DNA from: an uncultured Ruegeria sp.
GTDB lineage: Bacteria; Pseudomonadota; Alphaproteobacteria; Rhodobacterales; Rhodobacteraceae
Direction: 5' to 3'
NCBI RefSeq assembly: GCF_947500045.1
Contig: NZ_CANMQQ010000011.1
Span: 1 to 64,000 of the forward strand
DNA: 64,000 nucleotides
This document shows, piece after piece, positions 8,417 to 16,778 of this stretch. The notes under the pieces were generated by a model. The model did not search any database. It saw only the letters and a program-made list of their open reading frames with translations, and had not been told where the DNA came from. The position numbers and the translations under genes were made by a program. The stretch's first letter is position 1; every line of letters begins with the position of its first letter.

Positions 8417-10210
8417 TCAACGTCCTACTGCATAAGCCTGCATCAACCGCGGCGTCGCCGCCGCGCGCAGGGAACCGTCTGGTTCCCGCAGGGCAGCCGT
8501 GAGGCGGCCAACCGTCCATGGCTCCGCCACCGTGACCTTGTGACCACGTGCACGCAGGTCTTCGACCACCGGCGCGCCAAAGGTTTCTTCGATCATCATT
8601 TCACCTGGTTGCGCTGCGCGGGGATAGAACGAGCTTTGGAAATGCATCGAATGAAACAACGGCGCGTCCATACATTCCTGCAGCCCCAGCCCGAAATGCA
8701 CAAAGCGCAGGAACCAGATCAGTTGCCATTGGTCCTGCTGATCCCCTCCGGGCGTACCGAAGACCAGTTGAACGCCTTCCTTCTCGGCCAGGCTGGGTGT
8801 CAGCGTGGTCCGCGGTCTGTGCCCCGGTGCCAGCGAGGTCGGCAGGTCTGGTTCCAGCCAGAACATCTGCGCCCGACTGTTGAGTGGGAACCCCAGCCCC
8901 GGAATAACCGGCGAGCTTTGCAACCAACCCCCAGACGGCGTCGCCGCCACCATGTTTCCCCAGCGGTCGATCACGTCCAGATGCACCGTGTCGCCGCGTT
9001 TCTCGGTCAAGTGAGACATTGTAGGCTCACCCGCGCTGGCCCCGGTTCTAGCCGAGAAATCGCGGGCGGCGCGGACAATATATGCATCAGCCAGATGCTC
9101 ATACCCCGGCACACGTCCTGGGCGTTGATCTTGCGAAGCATCTGGGCCGATCAGCGCTCGGCGCTCGGCGGCGTAGGCATCGCTCAACAAGTAGTCCATC
9201 GGGATATCACTATGCGCCGGGTCGCCGTAATAGGCTTCGCGGTCGGCATAGGCGAGCTTCATGGCCTCAACAACCGTATGCACAAATTCGGGGCCATTCG
9301 GGTCCATCGAACCTAGATCGATCCCTTTCAATATGGCCAACGCCTGCAACAGTACCGGGCCTTGGCTCCAGGCATGGGTCTTATGGACAGTCCAGCCATG
9401 GTAGCCATAAGTCAGCGTGTCCTCATAGGTGGCCTGCCAATTTGCCATATCTTCGCGCGCCAGAACCCCGCCGTTGCGCTGGCCCGAGACATCCATGACC
9501 TTGGTATCGGCCAGATAGTCAAAGATCCGATCCGCCACGAAGCCCTCTCGCCATGCCCGCCGCGCGGCGTCAATCTGTTCCACACGATCGTCATATGCAG
9601 CCTCGGCATCCGATACGAGACGCTCATAGGTGGCCGCCAGAGCCGGGTTGGCAAAGTTGCTGTGTGGTTCGGGCGGTTTGCCATCCGGCATCCATGTCTG
9701 CGCAGAACTGGGCCACTCATCTTCAAAGAAATCCGATAGGCCGTCGATTGTATGCGCGACCCGCGGCAGGATGGGATGGCCGTCTCGGGCATAGGTGATG
9801 GCAGGCTGCATTACATCGCGTAGCGGCAGCGATCCATGATCCTGCAGCATCAGCATCCAGCCATCAAAGGCTCCGGGGATCACAGTGGCCAGCAGGCCCG
9901 AGCCGGGGATTAGGTTCAGACCCAAACCGGTGAAATGCTCGATCGTCGCAGCAGCGGGGGCTGGGCCTTGCGCGCACAGAACCTCGGTTTTGCCGGTTTT
10001 GGCCGAGTGGAAGATGGCGGGCATGTCTCCTGCGGGGCCATTCAGATGCGGCTCGACCACTTGCAGGGTCATGGCTGTGGCAACGGCGGCGTCAAAAGCG
10101 TTGCCGCCCTTTTCCAATATGCCAAACCCCACTGCCGAAGCGATCCAGTGGGTCGAGGTGACGACACCGAAGGTACCTCGGATCTCAGGGCGAGTGGTGA
10201 AATCTGACAT
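8417..10210 (-). CDS. ggt: Gamma-glutamyltransferase family protein, cytoplasmic
   Basis: A 597-residue Ntn-hydrolase of the gamma-glutamyltranspeptidase family. The proenzyme start HWIASAVGFGILEKGGNAFDAAVATAMTL is typical, and the autoprocessing threonine lies at about residue 408 in GDTVHLDVIDRWGN, with GTPGGDQQDQW near the C-terminus completing the active site. No signal peptide precedes the domain, unlike periplasmic GGTs, so it should act inside the cell on an imported substrate. It follows dppC in the operon after 18 bases. Glutathione, gamma-glutamyl amides or related acyl peptides are candidates. Some family members are cephalosporin or other acylases, so the exact bond is uncertain. 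Confidence 0.85.
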   Translation of the reverse strand: MSDFTTRPEIRGTFGVVTSTHWIASAVGFGILEKGGNAFDAAVATAMTLQVVEPHLNGPAGDMPAIFHSAKTGKTEVLCAQGPAPAAATIEHFTGLGLNLIPGSGLLATVIPGAFDGWMLMLQDHGSLPLRDVMQPAITYARDGHPILPRVAHTIDGLSDFFEDEWPSSAQTWMPDGKPPEPHSNFANPALAATYERLVSDAEAAYDDRVEQIDAARRAWREGFVADRIFDYLADTKVMDVSGQRNGGVLAREDMANWQATYEDTLTYGYHGWTVHKTHAWSQGPVLLQALAILKGIDLGSMDPNGPEFVHTVVEAMKLAYADREAYYGDPAHSDIPMDYLLSDAYAAERRALIGPDASQDQRPGRVPGYEHLADAYIVRAARDFSARTGASAGEPTMSHLTEKRGDTVHLDVIDRWGNMVAATPSGGWLQSSPVIPGLGFPLNSRAQMFWLEPDLPTSLAPGHRPRTTLTPSLAEKEGVQLVFGTPGGDQQDQWQLIWFLRFVHFGLGLQECMDAPLFHSMHFQSSFYPRAAQPGEMMIEETFGAPVVEDLRARGHKVTVAEPWTVGRLTAALREPDGSLRAAATPRLMQAYAVGR

Positions 10211-10228
10211 GTCTTACGTCTCCGAAGC

Positions 10229-11092
10229 TCAGTGTTCGCGCGGGTCAAGCGCATCGCGCAGCCCGTCGCCCAGAAGGTTGAACCCCAGCACCACGAGAAA
10301 GATCGCGATGCCCGGCCACATGGCCATCCAAGGGGCTTGGTTGAGAAAGTTCTTGGCAGTATTCAACATCGACCCCCAGCTTGGCGCAGGGGGTTGCTGG
10401 CCAAGACCGAGGAAGGACAGGGACGCCTCGGCGATGATAGCGGTGGCGATGGTTAGTGTGGCCTGTACCAGCACCGGTGGTAGCACGTTGGGAAAGATAT
10501 ATCGGCTAAGGATTTTCGATGTGGGCAAGCCGATAGCGCGGGCCGAAGTCACGTAGTCTTCGGCCCGAACCGACAGCACCTGCCCGCGGGTCAAACGGAT
10601 GAAAACCGGGGTCGCAGACAAGCCGATGGCAATCATTGCATTGGTCAGCGATGGCCCCAAAAAAGCCGCCAGCGCAATCGCAAGGATCAGGAACGGCGCT
10701 GCCAAAAGTGCTTCGGTGCAGCGCGAAATGATAGCGTCAATCCAACCCCCGAAATAGCCTGCCACAATGCCCAAAGGGACGCCAAGCAGCACTGCAATCC
10801 CAACCGAGACCACTCCGGCCAGCAAGGATGCTTGTGCGCCCCAGATCATCCGCGCCAGCACGTCACGTCCGATTTCGTCAGTGCCAAACGGGTGTGCAGC
10901 TGTGGGCGGTTTGCGCACCGCGCCCCAATCGGTGGCTGCCGGATCGGGAATGGGCAGGATCGGTGCCAGCAGCGCAATCAGTACAAAGAACGTCACAAGC
11001 ACGCCGCCAAGCATGGCGCTTTTGTGCGTGCGGAATTTCTTCCAGACCCGGCCTTCAGGGCGACGCGACAGGATGGGATCGGCGATGGCCAT
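10229..11092 (-). CDS. Peptide-type ABC transporter permease (DppC-like)
   Basis: A 287-residue inner-membrane permease. It has the N-terminal helix and OppC-type extension (FFVLIALLAPILPIPDP, with HPFGTDEIGRDVLARMIWG), five further membrane spans, and the EAA loop (YVTSARAIGLPTSKILSRYIFPNVLPPVLV) that contacts the ATPase. It pairs with the DppB-like permease directly upstream, one base apart. Together with the two ATPases and the binding protein it completes a dipeptide/oligopeptide/nickel-type importer. Confidence 0.9.
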   Translation of the reverse strand: MAIADPILSRRPEGRVWKKFRTHKSAMLGGVLVTFFVLIALLAPILPIPDPAATDWGAVRKPPTAAHPFGTDEIGRDVLARMIWGAQASLLAGVVSVGIAVLLGVPLGIVAGYFGGWIDAIISRCTEALLAAPFLILAIALAAFLGPSLTNAMIAIGLSATPVFIRLTRGQVLSVRAEDYVTSARAIGLPTSKILSRYIFPNVLPPVLVQATLTIATAIIAEASLSFLGLGQQPPAPSWGSMLNTAKNFLNQAPWMAMWPGIAIFLVVLGFNLLGDGLRDALDPREH

Positions 11093-11093
11093 G

Positions 11094-12038
11094 TCACGCA
11101 GTCCTCAGGCGGGGATTCAGCAGCACATAGGCCACATCGGCCAACAGGTTCATCACGATGAAACCCACGGCGGTGACCAGCACAATGCCCTGAACCACGG
11201 CATAGTCTCGGTTGAATACCGCGTCGACGACCATCTTACCGAAACCAGGGATGGTAAAGATTTGTTCTGTTAGAACAGCGCCCGCGATCAACTCACCAAA
11301 CAGCAACGCCGTGAGCGTTACAATCGGTGTCAGCGCGTTGCGGAAGGCGTGTTTCAAGACGACCCGACGCTCGTTCAAACCCTTCGCGCGGGCCGTGCGG
11401 ACATAGTCGGATTTCAAAACACCCAGCATGGCGGATCGCGTGTGTCGCATTAGCGTCGCGGCCAGCGCAGTGCCTAGCACAAATGCAGGCATCAACATGG
11501 TGGTAATGGATTTCAGCGGGTCCTCGGACAGAGGTACATAACCCGAGGCAGGCAGCAGGTCGAGCTTTACTGAAACCAGCAAGATCAGCATGATCCCCAA
11601 CCAGAAATTTGGGATCGACAGCCCGGACAGCGCCACGATATTGGCCACATAGTCCGTGATCGTTCCTTTTTTCACCGCAGACAGGATGCCAGCTGGTATC
11701 CCGATCACCAATGCGAACACGATCGCCATGACGGCCAGCTGAATCGTCACCGGCAGCTTCTCGGCGATCAATTCGGTTACTGGCTGATTGGTGCGCAACG
11801 AGATACCCAGATCGCCTTGCAACGCATTGCCAACCCAGGTCAGGTATTGCACCGGGATGGGGTCGTTCAGGCGGTATTTCTCACGCAGAAATTCCAACAC
11901 CTCTGGATCGCGCTCCTCACCCGCCATGGCAAGAACCGGGTCGCCCGGCAGCAGTTTCTGCAGGCTGAATACGAAGATCGAGATCAGCAGGATCGTTGGG
12001 ATCGCGATCAGAATGCGGCGCAGGATGAAAGACAACAT
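11094..12038 (-). CDS. Peptide-type ABC transporter permease (DppB-like)
   Basis: A 314-residue permease with the DppB start MLSFILRRILIAIPTILLISIFVFSLQKLLPGDP, a periplasmic loop, and the EAA loop VRTARAKGLNERRVVLKHAFRNALTPIVT. About six membrane segments are visible. It lies 60 bases after the binding-protein gene, the largest gap among the transporter genes, which may hold a small hairpin that sets the higher output of the binding protein; this was not resolved by eye. Confidence 0.9.
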   Translation of the reverse strand: MLSFILRRILIAIPTILLISIFVFSLQKLLPGDPVLAMAGEERDPEVLEFLREKYRLNDPIPVQYLTWVGNALQGDLGISLRTNQPVTELIAEKLPVTIQLAVMAIVFALVIGIPAGILSAVKKGTITDYVANIVALSGLSIPNFWLGIMLILLVSVKLDLLPASGYVPLSEDPLKSITTMLMPAFVLGTALAATLMRHTRSAMLGVLKSDYVRTARAKGLNERRVVLKHAFRNALTPIVTLTALLFGELIAGAVLTEQIFTIPGFGKMVVDAVFNRDYAVVQGIVLVTAVGFIVMNLLADVAYVLLNPRLRTA

Positions 12039-12098
12039 GGTTCAGGCTTTCAATCAGGTGGCCTGCCCGACTGGAGGTTCGAGCAGGCCGTGAGTGGC

Positions 12099-13610
12099 TT
12101 ACTTCTCCAGCGTTACACCTTCCAGGCGGATCATCCCGTCCGGGTAAGGGGTGAAACCGTTCAGCCCGGAATCAAGCGCCCAAATCCACGTCTGGTGATA
12201 CAGATACACGATTGGCATATCTTCCGCGAGAATATCGCGGGCGCTATCATATTCAGTCTTGCGCGCATCGAAATTGGTCGAGGCACGCGCGTTATTCAGC
12301 ATCTCGTCCACTTTCGGATCAGAATAGTGGCTATCGTTGATGCCACCACCTGTGGTCATGAACTGGTGGATATTGCCATCCGGGTCTACGCGACCAGACC
12401 ATCCGATTTGGCTGGCCTGATAGTCACCAGCGCTTTGATCTGCCAGCAGGGTGGCGAACTCTTTGGACGTGATCTCGATATTGATCCCGGCCTCGGCCGC
12501 CATGGCCTGCACAACCTGCATCAGTTGCAGCGGTACAGTGGTGTTGGGCACCTGCACCTCAAGGTCGATTCCATCTGGGAAACCAGCCTCGGCCAGCAAT
12601 GCCTTCGCCTTGTCCACGTCTCGGGCAGGAACCGGATGATCGGCATCATACCATGGCGAGGTCGGCGGGAACGGCTGGTTGCCTGGCGCGAACGCGCCTT
12701 CAAAGACGACCTGATTGATCGCATCCCGATCCAGCGCATAGCTCAACGCCTGCCTCAGGCGTTTGTCATTGCCCCAGGGGTTGTCACCCTTATCGCCGTT
12801 ATTCACATTGATGGTGATGCCCTGATAGCCCAGCGAAACGGCGCTTTCGACATTGATGCCGCTGTCGTCGTTGGCTTGACCCAGATCGGTTGCAGCCAGA
12901 CGCTCTAGCATATCGATGTCGCCCGATTGCAGGTTCGCAAGTCGAACCGTCGTGTCAGGTATCGGCAGGAAAGTGACGCTGTCAAAGTGGATTTCGCTCG
13001 CATTCCAATAGTCCGGGAACCGTTCCAACGCGATCCGGTCCTGCGCGACGCGTTCCTTGAAGCTGAACGGGCCCGAGCAAACCGGGTTCAGACCAAAATC
13101 CGCGCCCGCCGCCTTGGCTGCGGTCGGAGACACCATCATGCCGGATCGGTCGGCGAATTGCGCCAGAAGGGTCGCATCGGGGGCCGCCATGTTGAAGCGG
13201 ACGGTATAGTCGTCAACAACATCGACGCCGGTCACCGATTTCAGCTCGGACTTGCGGCGCGATTCCTCAAGGTTTTGCGAGCGATCAATATTGTCGGCCA
13301 CGGCCTGTGCGTTGAACGGAGTGCCGTCGTGAAACACAACACCTTCGCGCAGGGACATGGTGAGAGACTTGCCGTCTTCGCTCCACTCCCAGCCGGTTGC
13401 CAGTTGGGGGATCAACTCAAGCTCGGGGGTGATATCGACCAACTTGTCGCAAAGCGAGGCGTAGACGATACGCCCTACGAAGGTCCGCGACTGATCGGGG
13501 TCCAACACATCGGCATCCGATTGCAGGGCGATACGCAGGTCCGCGGCGTGGGCGGACAGGGCGGTGGCAGTCAGAAGGCCGGCAAGAAGGCCGGTTTTGT
13601 AGGCGTTCAT
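12099..13610 (-). CDS. Peptide-type ABC substrate-binding protein (SBP_bac_5 family)
   Basis: A 503-residue periplasmic binding protein. From ATG 13610 the signal peptide MNAYKTGLLAGLLTATALSAHA is clean, with mature start ADLRIALQSDADVLDPDQSRT, the usual cluster C opening. The frame is open further upstream, but that part has no signal peptide and overlaps the ATPase gene; an AGAGGA site precedes ATG 13610, which overlaps the ATPase stop by four bases. The protein captures the substrate for the two permeases and two ATPases around it. Cluster C proteins bind di/oligopeptides, glutathione, opines or sugars; the neighbouring gamma-glutamyltransferase hints at a gamma-glutamyl compound. Confidence 0.9.
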   Translation of the reverse strand: MNAYKTGLLAGLLTATALSAHAADLRIALQSDADVLDPDQSRTFVGRIVYASLCDKLVDITPELELIPQLATGWEWSEDGKSLTMSLREGVVFHDGTPFNAQAVADNIDRSQNLEESRRKSELKSVTGVDVVDDYTVRFNMAAPDATLLAQFADRSGMMVSPTAAKAAGADFGLNPVCSGPFSFKERVAQDRIALERFPDYWNASEIHFDSVTFLPIPDTTVRLANLQSGDIDMLERLAATDLGQANDDSGINVESAVSLGYQGITINVNNGDKGDNPWGNDKRLRQALSYALDRDAINQVVFEGAFAPGNQPFPPTSPWYDADHPVPARDVDKAKALLAEAGFPDGIDLEVQVPNTTVPLQLMQVVQAMAAEAGINIEITSKEFATLLADQSAGDYQASQIGWSGRVDPDGNIHQFMTTGGGINDSHYSDPKVDEMLNNARASTNFDARKTEYDSARDILAEDMPIVYLYHQTWIWALDSGLNGFTPYPDGMIRLEGVTLEK

Positions 13611-14704
13611 GGTGTTTCCTCTCTGTTGGTGGCAGAAGCTTGGGGTGCTTGCAAAGCCGCGCGATACAGCGCGAACCGCTCTTCTGCTCCGGCGCTGCGG
13701 CGTCGGGGCGGGGCCGGTTTTCCGGCCTCTGGTATTGTTTTCCAGTGATGGCAGGCGACGCTGTGGTCGACATCCGCCGTATCCAGGATCGGTGCAACGC
13801 TCCGGCAATTGTCCTGTGCAAATGGGCAGCGTGTATGAAACCGGCATCCCGCAGGCGGAGAAGACGGGCTGGGCATTTCCCCCTTCAGCGCGATGTGATC
13901 CCTTTCTCTGCCCGGTTCGGGCTCGGGGATCGCCGACAGCAAAGCGTGCGTATACGGATGACGTGGTTGTTCAAAGACCCGATCAGCCGGGCCGATTTCG
14001 ACCACCTGACCCAGATACATAACGGCAATCCGGTCACTCATATGCCGGATGACGGCCAGATCATGGGCAATAATCACCAGCGTCAGGTCCAAGTCCTGTT
14101 TCAGATCGTTCAGCAGATTGACCACCTGCGCCTGCACGGAAACATCCAGCGCAGAAACCGGTTCATCCCCGATAAGAAGTCGTGGGCCCGAGGCCAGCGC
14201 GCGGGCAATCCCGATCCGCTGGCGCTGGCCACCTGAAAACTCGTGCGGATAGCGATTGGCGTGATCCGGCAGCAACCCAACCTGCGCCAACAGCGCCGTG
14301 ACCTTCTTACGGCGCTCAGTTTCATCCATTTCGGGCGCGTGCACCTCCAACGGTTCACCGACCAGCTTGCCCACCGTCATGCGCGGGTTCAGCGAAGAGA
14401 ACGGGTCTTGGAATACAAACTGCATCTGCTGGCGCAGCGGGGCCATATCACGGCGGGCAAGGTCCTGAACCTCTTGCCCATCAAACAAAACCTGGCCCGA
14501 GGTCGGACGATCCAGCCGCATCAGCAGCCGTGCAAGTGTTGACTTTCCGCAGCCGGATTCTCCAACAATCGCAAAAGTTTCGCCTGTGCGAACTGACATC
14601 GAAACACCGTCCACCGCGCGCACTTTCGTTTTGCGTTCGAACAACCCAGCGCCCAGCGTGAAATGGCGTGTAAGATTGCGTGCCTCAAGGATTACATCGT
14701 GCAT
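13607..14704 (-). CDS. Peptide-type ABC transporter ATP-binding protein (DppF-like)
   Basis: A 365-residue ATPase. Walker A is [12 protein letters not shown], the signature is FSGGQRQRIGIARAL, Walker B is LLIGDEPVSALDV, and the C-terminal oligopeptide-type extension has the cysteine motif CRFHTRCPFAQDNC. I moved the start from the first ATG (14743) to ATG 14704 because AAGGAGGT lies just before it and homologues begin there; this still overlaps the upstream ATPase gene by 13 bases. An extra tail of about 35 residues rich in Pro and Arg follows the usual end. It powers the importer together with the DppD-like partner. Confidence 0.9.
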   Translation of the reverse strand: MHDVILEARNLTRHFTLGAGLFERKTKVRAVDGVSMSVRTGETFAIVGESGCGKSTLARLLMRLDRPTSGQVLFDGQEVQDLARRDMAPLRQQMQFVFQDPFSSLNPRMTVGKLVGEPLEVHAPEMDETERRKKVTALLAQVGLLPDHANRYPHEFSGGQRQRIGIARALASGPRLLIGDEPVSALDVSVQAQVVNLLNDLKQDLDLTLVIIAHDLAVIRHMSDRIAVMYLGQVVEIGPADRVFEQPRHPYTHALLSAIPEPEPGRERDHIALKGEMPSPSSPPAGCRFHTRCPFAQDNCRSVAPILDTADVDHSVACHHWKTIPEAGKPAPPRRRSAGAEERFALYRAALQAPQASATNREETP

Positions 14705-15717
14705 CGGACCTCCTTGAGTTGTTCCAGTGGGGCATAGTGGCAAGCGACTGCATGGCCCTGCCCCATCTCTGACAAGACAGGGCGTTCGGCGCAGTCGGGG
14801 GTGGCAAAAGGGCAGCGCGTGCGAAACCGGCAGCCTTTCGGCATATCGACCAGCGATGGCACGGTTCCGGGCACGGTGATCAACCGGTCCCGCGATCCGG
14901 TCATCCGCGGGACCGAACTCATGAGGCCAATGGTATAGGGATGCTGCGGATCGTCAAAAACCGCATCTACAGGGCCGCCTTCAACGATCTGACCTCCGTA
15001 CATAACCGCCACATTCGTCGCGATTTCCGCCACAACACCCAGATCATGCGTAATGAACAGGGCGCCCATCCCGGTCTCAGCCTGAAGCGCTCGGATCAGA
15101 TCGAGAATTTGCGCCTGAATGGTCACATCCAGTGCCGTTGTCGGCTCATCCGCAATCAGCAATGATGGGTTGTTAATCAGCGCCATCGCAATCATCACGC
15201 GCTGTCGCATGCCGCCGGACAATTGATGCGGGTATTCGTTCAGACGCTGCTCTGGCGCTGGAATTCCGACACGCCGCAGCATGGCCAGAGCGCTTTCTGC
15301 GGCCTCGGACCGGCTGCAATTGCGGTGATGCAGAACAGCCTCGGTGATCTGGTCTCCGATCTTAAAAGCCGGGTTGAGCGAGGTCATCGGCTCTTGAAAG
15401 ATCATCGCCATCCGGTCGCCCCGCGTTGCCGCGTCAAGCTGTTCTGAGCGCAGATCGAACGCCCTTCCTTCGAACTCCAACCGGCCCGACGGGATATCGA
15501 TGATGTCGCGCGGCAGTAGCCCCATCAGCGCCATAGCTGTCACCGATTTTCCGCACCCGGATTCGCCCACAATGCATAAGGTCTCGCCCGCAGACACCGA
15601 AAGGTCCAACCCATCCACTGCGGGCGCGGGCTGACCGCGAAACGACAGGCTGAAGGCCGATAACTTCAGGATCGCGGCTTGCAAGCCGACTTCGTTACTG
15701 GAGCTTTGATTAGACAT
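14692..15717 (-). CDS. Peptide-type ABC transporter ATP-binding protein (DppD-like)
   Basis: A 341-residue ATPase and the first gene of the leftward operon. Walker A is [14 protein letters not shown], the signature [15 protein letters not shown] and Walker [14 protein letters not shown], with the cysteine motif [14 protein letters not shown] near the C-terminus. ATG 15717 is preferred over the in-frame TTG at 15726; an AAAGG site lies upstream. The inverted repeat at 15732-15762 sits 15 bases upstream of the start, so control of this gene would control the whole operon down to the Old Yellow Enzyme. Confidence 0.9.
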   Translation of the reverse strand: MSNQSSSNEVGLQAAILKLSAFSLSFRGQPAPAVDGLDLSVSAGETLCIVGESGCGKSVTAMALMGLLPRDIIDIPSGRLEFEGRAFDLRSEQLDAATRGDRMAMIFQEPMTSLNPAFKIGDQITEAVLHHRNCSRSEAAESALAMLRRVGIPAPEQRLNEYPHQLSGGMRQRVMIAMALINNPSLLIADEPTTALDVTIQAQILDLIRALQAETGMGALFITHDLGVVAEIATNVAVMYGGQIVEGGPVDAVFDDPQHPYTIGLMSSVPRMTGSRDRLITVPGTVPSLVDMPKGCRFRTRCPFATPDCAERPVLSEMGQGHAVACHYAPLEQLKEVRCTM

Positions 15718-15731
15718 AGATCGCAACCTTT

Positions 15732-15762
15732 AAATGCAACCAATACGCAATTGGTTGCATTT
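15732..15762. promoter_or_regulatory. Perfect inverted repeat, candidate GntR operator
   Basis: AAATGCAACCAAT at 15732-15744 and ATTGGTTGCATTT at 15750-15762 are exact reverse complements separated by five bases (ACGCA). The dyad lies immediately upstream of the first gene of the operon that encodes a GntR/FCD regulator. Position and symmetry fit a repressor operator overlapping the promoter or transcription start. Confidence 0.7.
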
Positions 15763-15950
15763 TTGAGAATTGCTTGTCAACGGATTACTGCTATTTTTCG
15801 ATATCTCGATCGTGTCTTGCCGCCCTGCGCTTGGCATATACAATGCGGATCCGTTGCCCGCGATGTGAAGCGGCGAGCACTTCCAAAATTTGATCTGGCC
15901 GCTGGTTCAGGTAGTGTTTTCGAGTGAATACAATGGCTTCAATGCCGCGC

Positions 15951-16165
15951 CTCAAGGTCTGCCTAGTTCCACGCGATGTCATCGCCTATGCCATCTGGAT
16001 CTATGCCGTTTCGCTTTGAGCGATGCACGGATCGTGGATGTGTTGGCCAAACGCGGCGCTATTGTCAGTTATGAGGCGCGCCGGTTGGACATCAATTGGT
16101 TAGGATCATACTTCGCCAATGGCATTTCCCGCGACCGACCAGGCGTAGCGGATAAATGGTATTTC
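15951..16165 (+). mobile_element. IS6-family transposase fragment (N-terminal/middle part), decayed
   Basis: Reading forward gives PRDVIAYAIWIYAVSL followed by a stop; one frame over the match continues as FALSDARIVDVLAKRGAIVSYEARR, then FANGISRDRPGVADKWYF. This is the order seen in IS6/IS26-type transposases (helix-turn-helix region, then the stretch before the first catalytic Asp of DKWHLDEV). The frame shift near 16015 and the loss of the catalytic core make it inactive. It ends at the junction with a UDP-glucose dehydrogenase fragment. Confidence 0.65.
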
Positions 16166-16309
16166 GCTGCGATCGATGATTTTATGCGCCCGGACCGTGT
16201 CGTCGTTGGCCTTGAAAACAAGCGTGCGACGGAAGTTATGGCGGAAATCTACCGCCCTTTATATCTGAGAGACTTCCCGATCCTGACCCCCGGACACACA
16301 AGGGACTGA
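16166..16309 (+). pseudogene. UDP-glucose 6-dehydrogenase internal fragment
   Basis: Directly after the IS6 piece, in the same frame, the translation AAIDDFMRPDRVVVG followed by EVMAEIYRPLYLRDFPI matches the middle of UDP-glucose 6-dehydrogenase, the part after the catalytic-lysine region. About 40 codons match; after PILTP the frame reaches a stop at 16309 without family pattern. Both ends of the enzyme are missing. UDP-glucose dehydrogenase makes UDP-glucuronate for capsule or exopolysaccharide, so this marks a lost or moved polysaccharide locus. Confidence 0.6.
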
Positions 16310-16778
16310 ACAATCGCATGGAGGGATTGCATTGTTCCCCCCGAAAGCGAGAGAAGATGGTGGGCAGATTCAAATCCCAAAGGCTAGCGCAAAGGCCTCA
16401 ATCTTCTAACGATCAGGTCTAAACCGTCATTCGTCACCGCCGCTACCAATTGTCTCCCACCTCTTGCCGCCACACCCGCTCAGATGCCTTCGAAACCGTT
16501 CCATAAACGCCTCCAAATCGGATTGTTTGCAAACCCACAATGACACTTCAAGACCATAAGAGATGTCTACGCCTTCAGAGCCAGCAGCCGCTTCAAGTCA
16601 CACATTCGCGCGAATTCCGATAAAAACTCGCTCACGCAGCGGAACATCCGCAGCAAGCCGAGCCCCTCGCGCACCATGACAGAATGGCCCAGACGAACAC
16701 CTTTGGTCATCTGTCATCTCTGCGCGTCGTCGGCCCCCGCCTTCAACTATGCCTATTCCACAGGGCACTACATCATTG
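16310..16778. other. Non-coding stretch downstream of the giant RTX gene
   Basis: About 470 bases without a convincing gene. A near-perfect inverted repeat, GAACAATCGCA ... TGCATTGTTC, lies at about 16308-16337 with a one-base bulge; it has no clear T-tract on either strand, so a terminator call is weak. The region is probably decayed transposon-linked DNA. Confidence 0.4.

Noticed and set aside
8147-9316. 389-codon open frame on the plus strand opposite gamma-glutamyltransferase and DUF1028
   Set aside because: Arg/Pro/His-rich, no family pattern, and it lies over two clearly real genes on the other strand.
11817-12908. 363-codon open frame on the plus strand opposite the permease and binding-protein genes
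   Set aside because: Composition is that of a shadow frame and it crosses two real genes and their gap.
13611-13847. Upstream extension of the peptide-binding protein
   Set aside because: It removes the signal peptide from the N-terminus and overlaps the ATPase gene; ATG 13610 has its own ribosome site.
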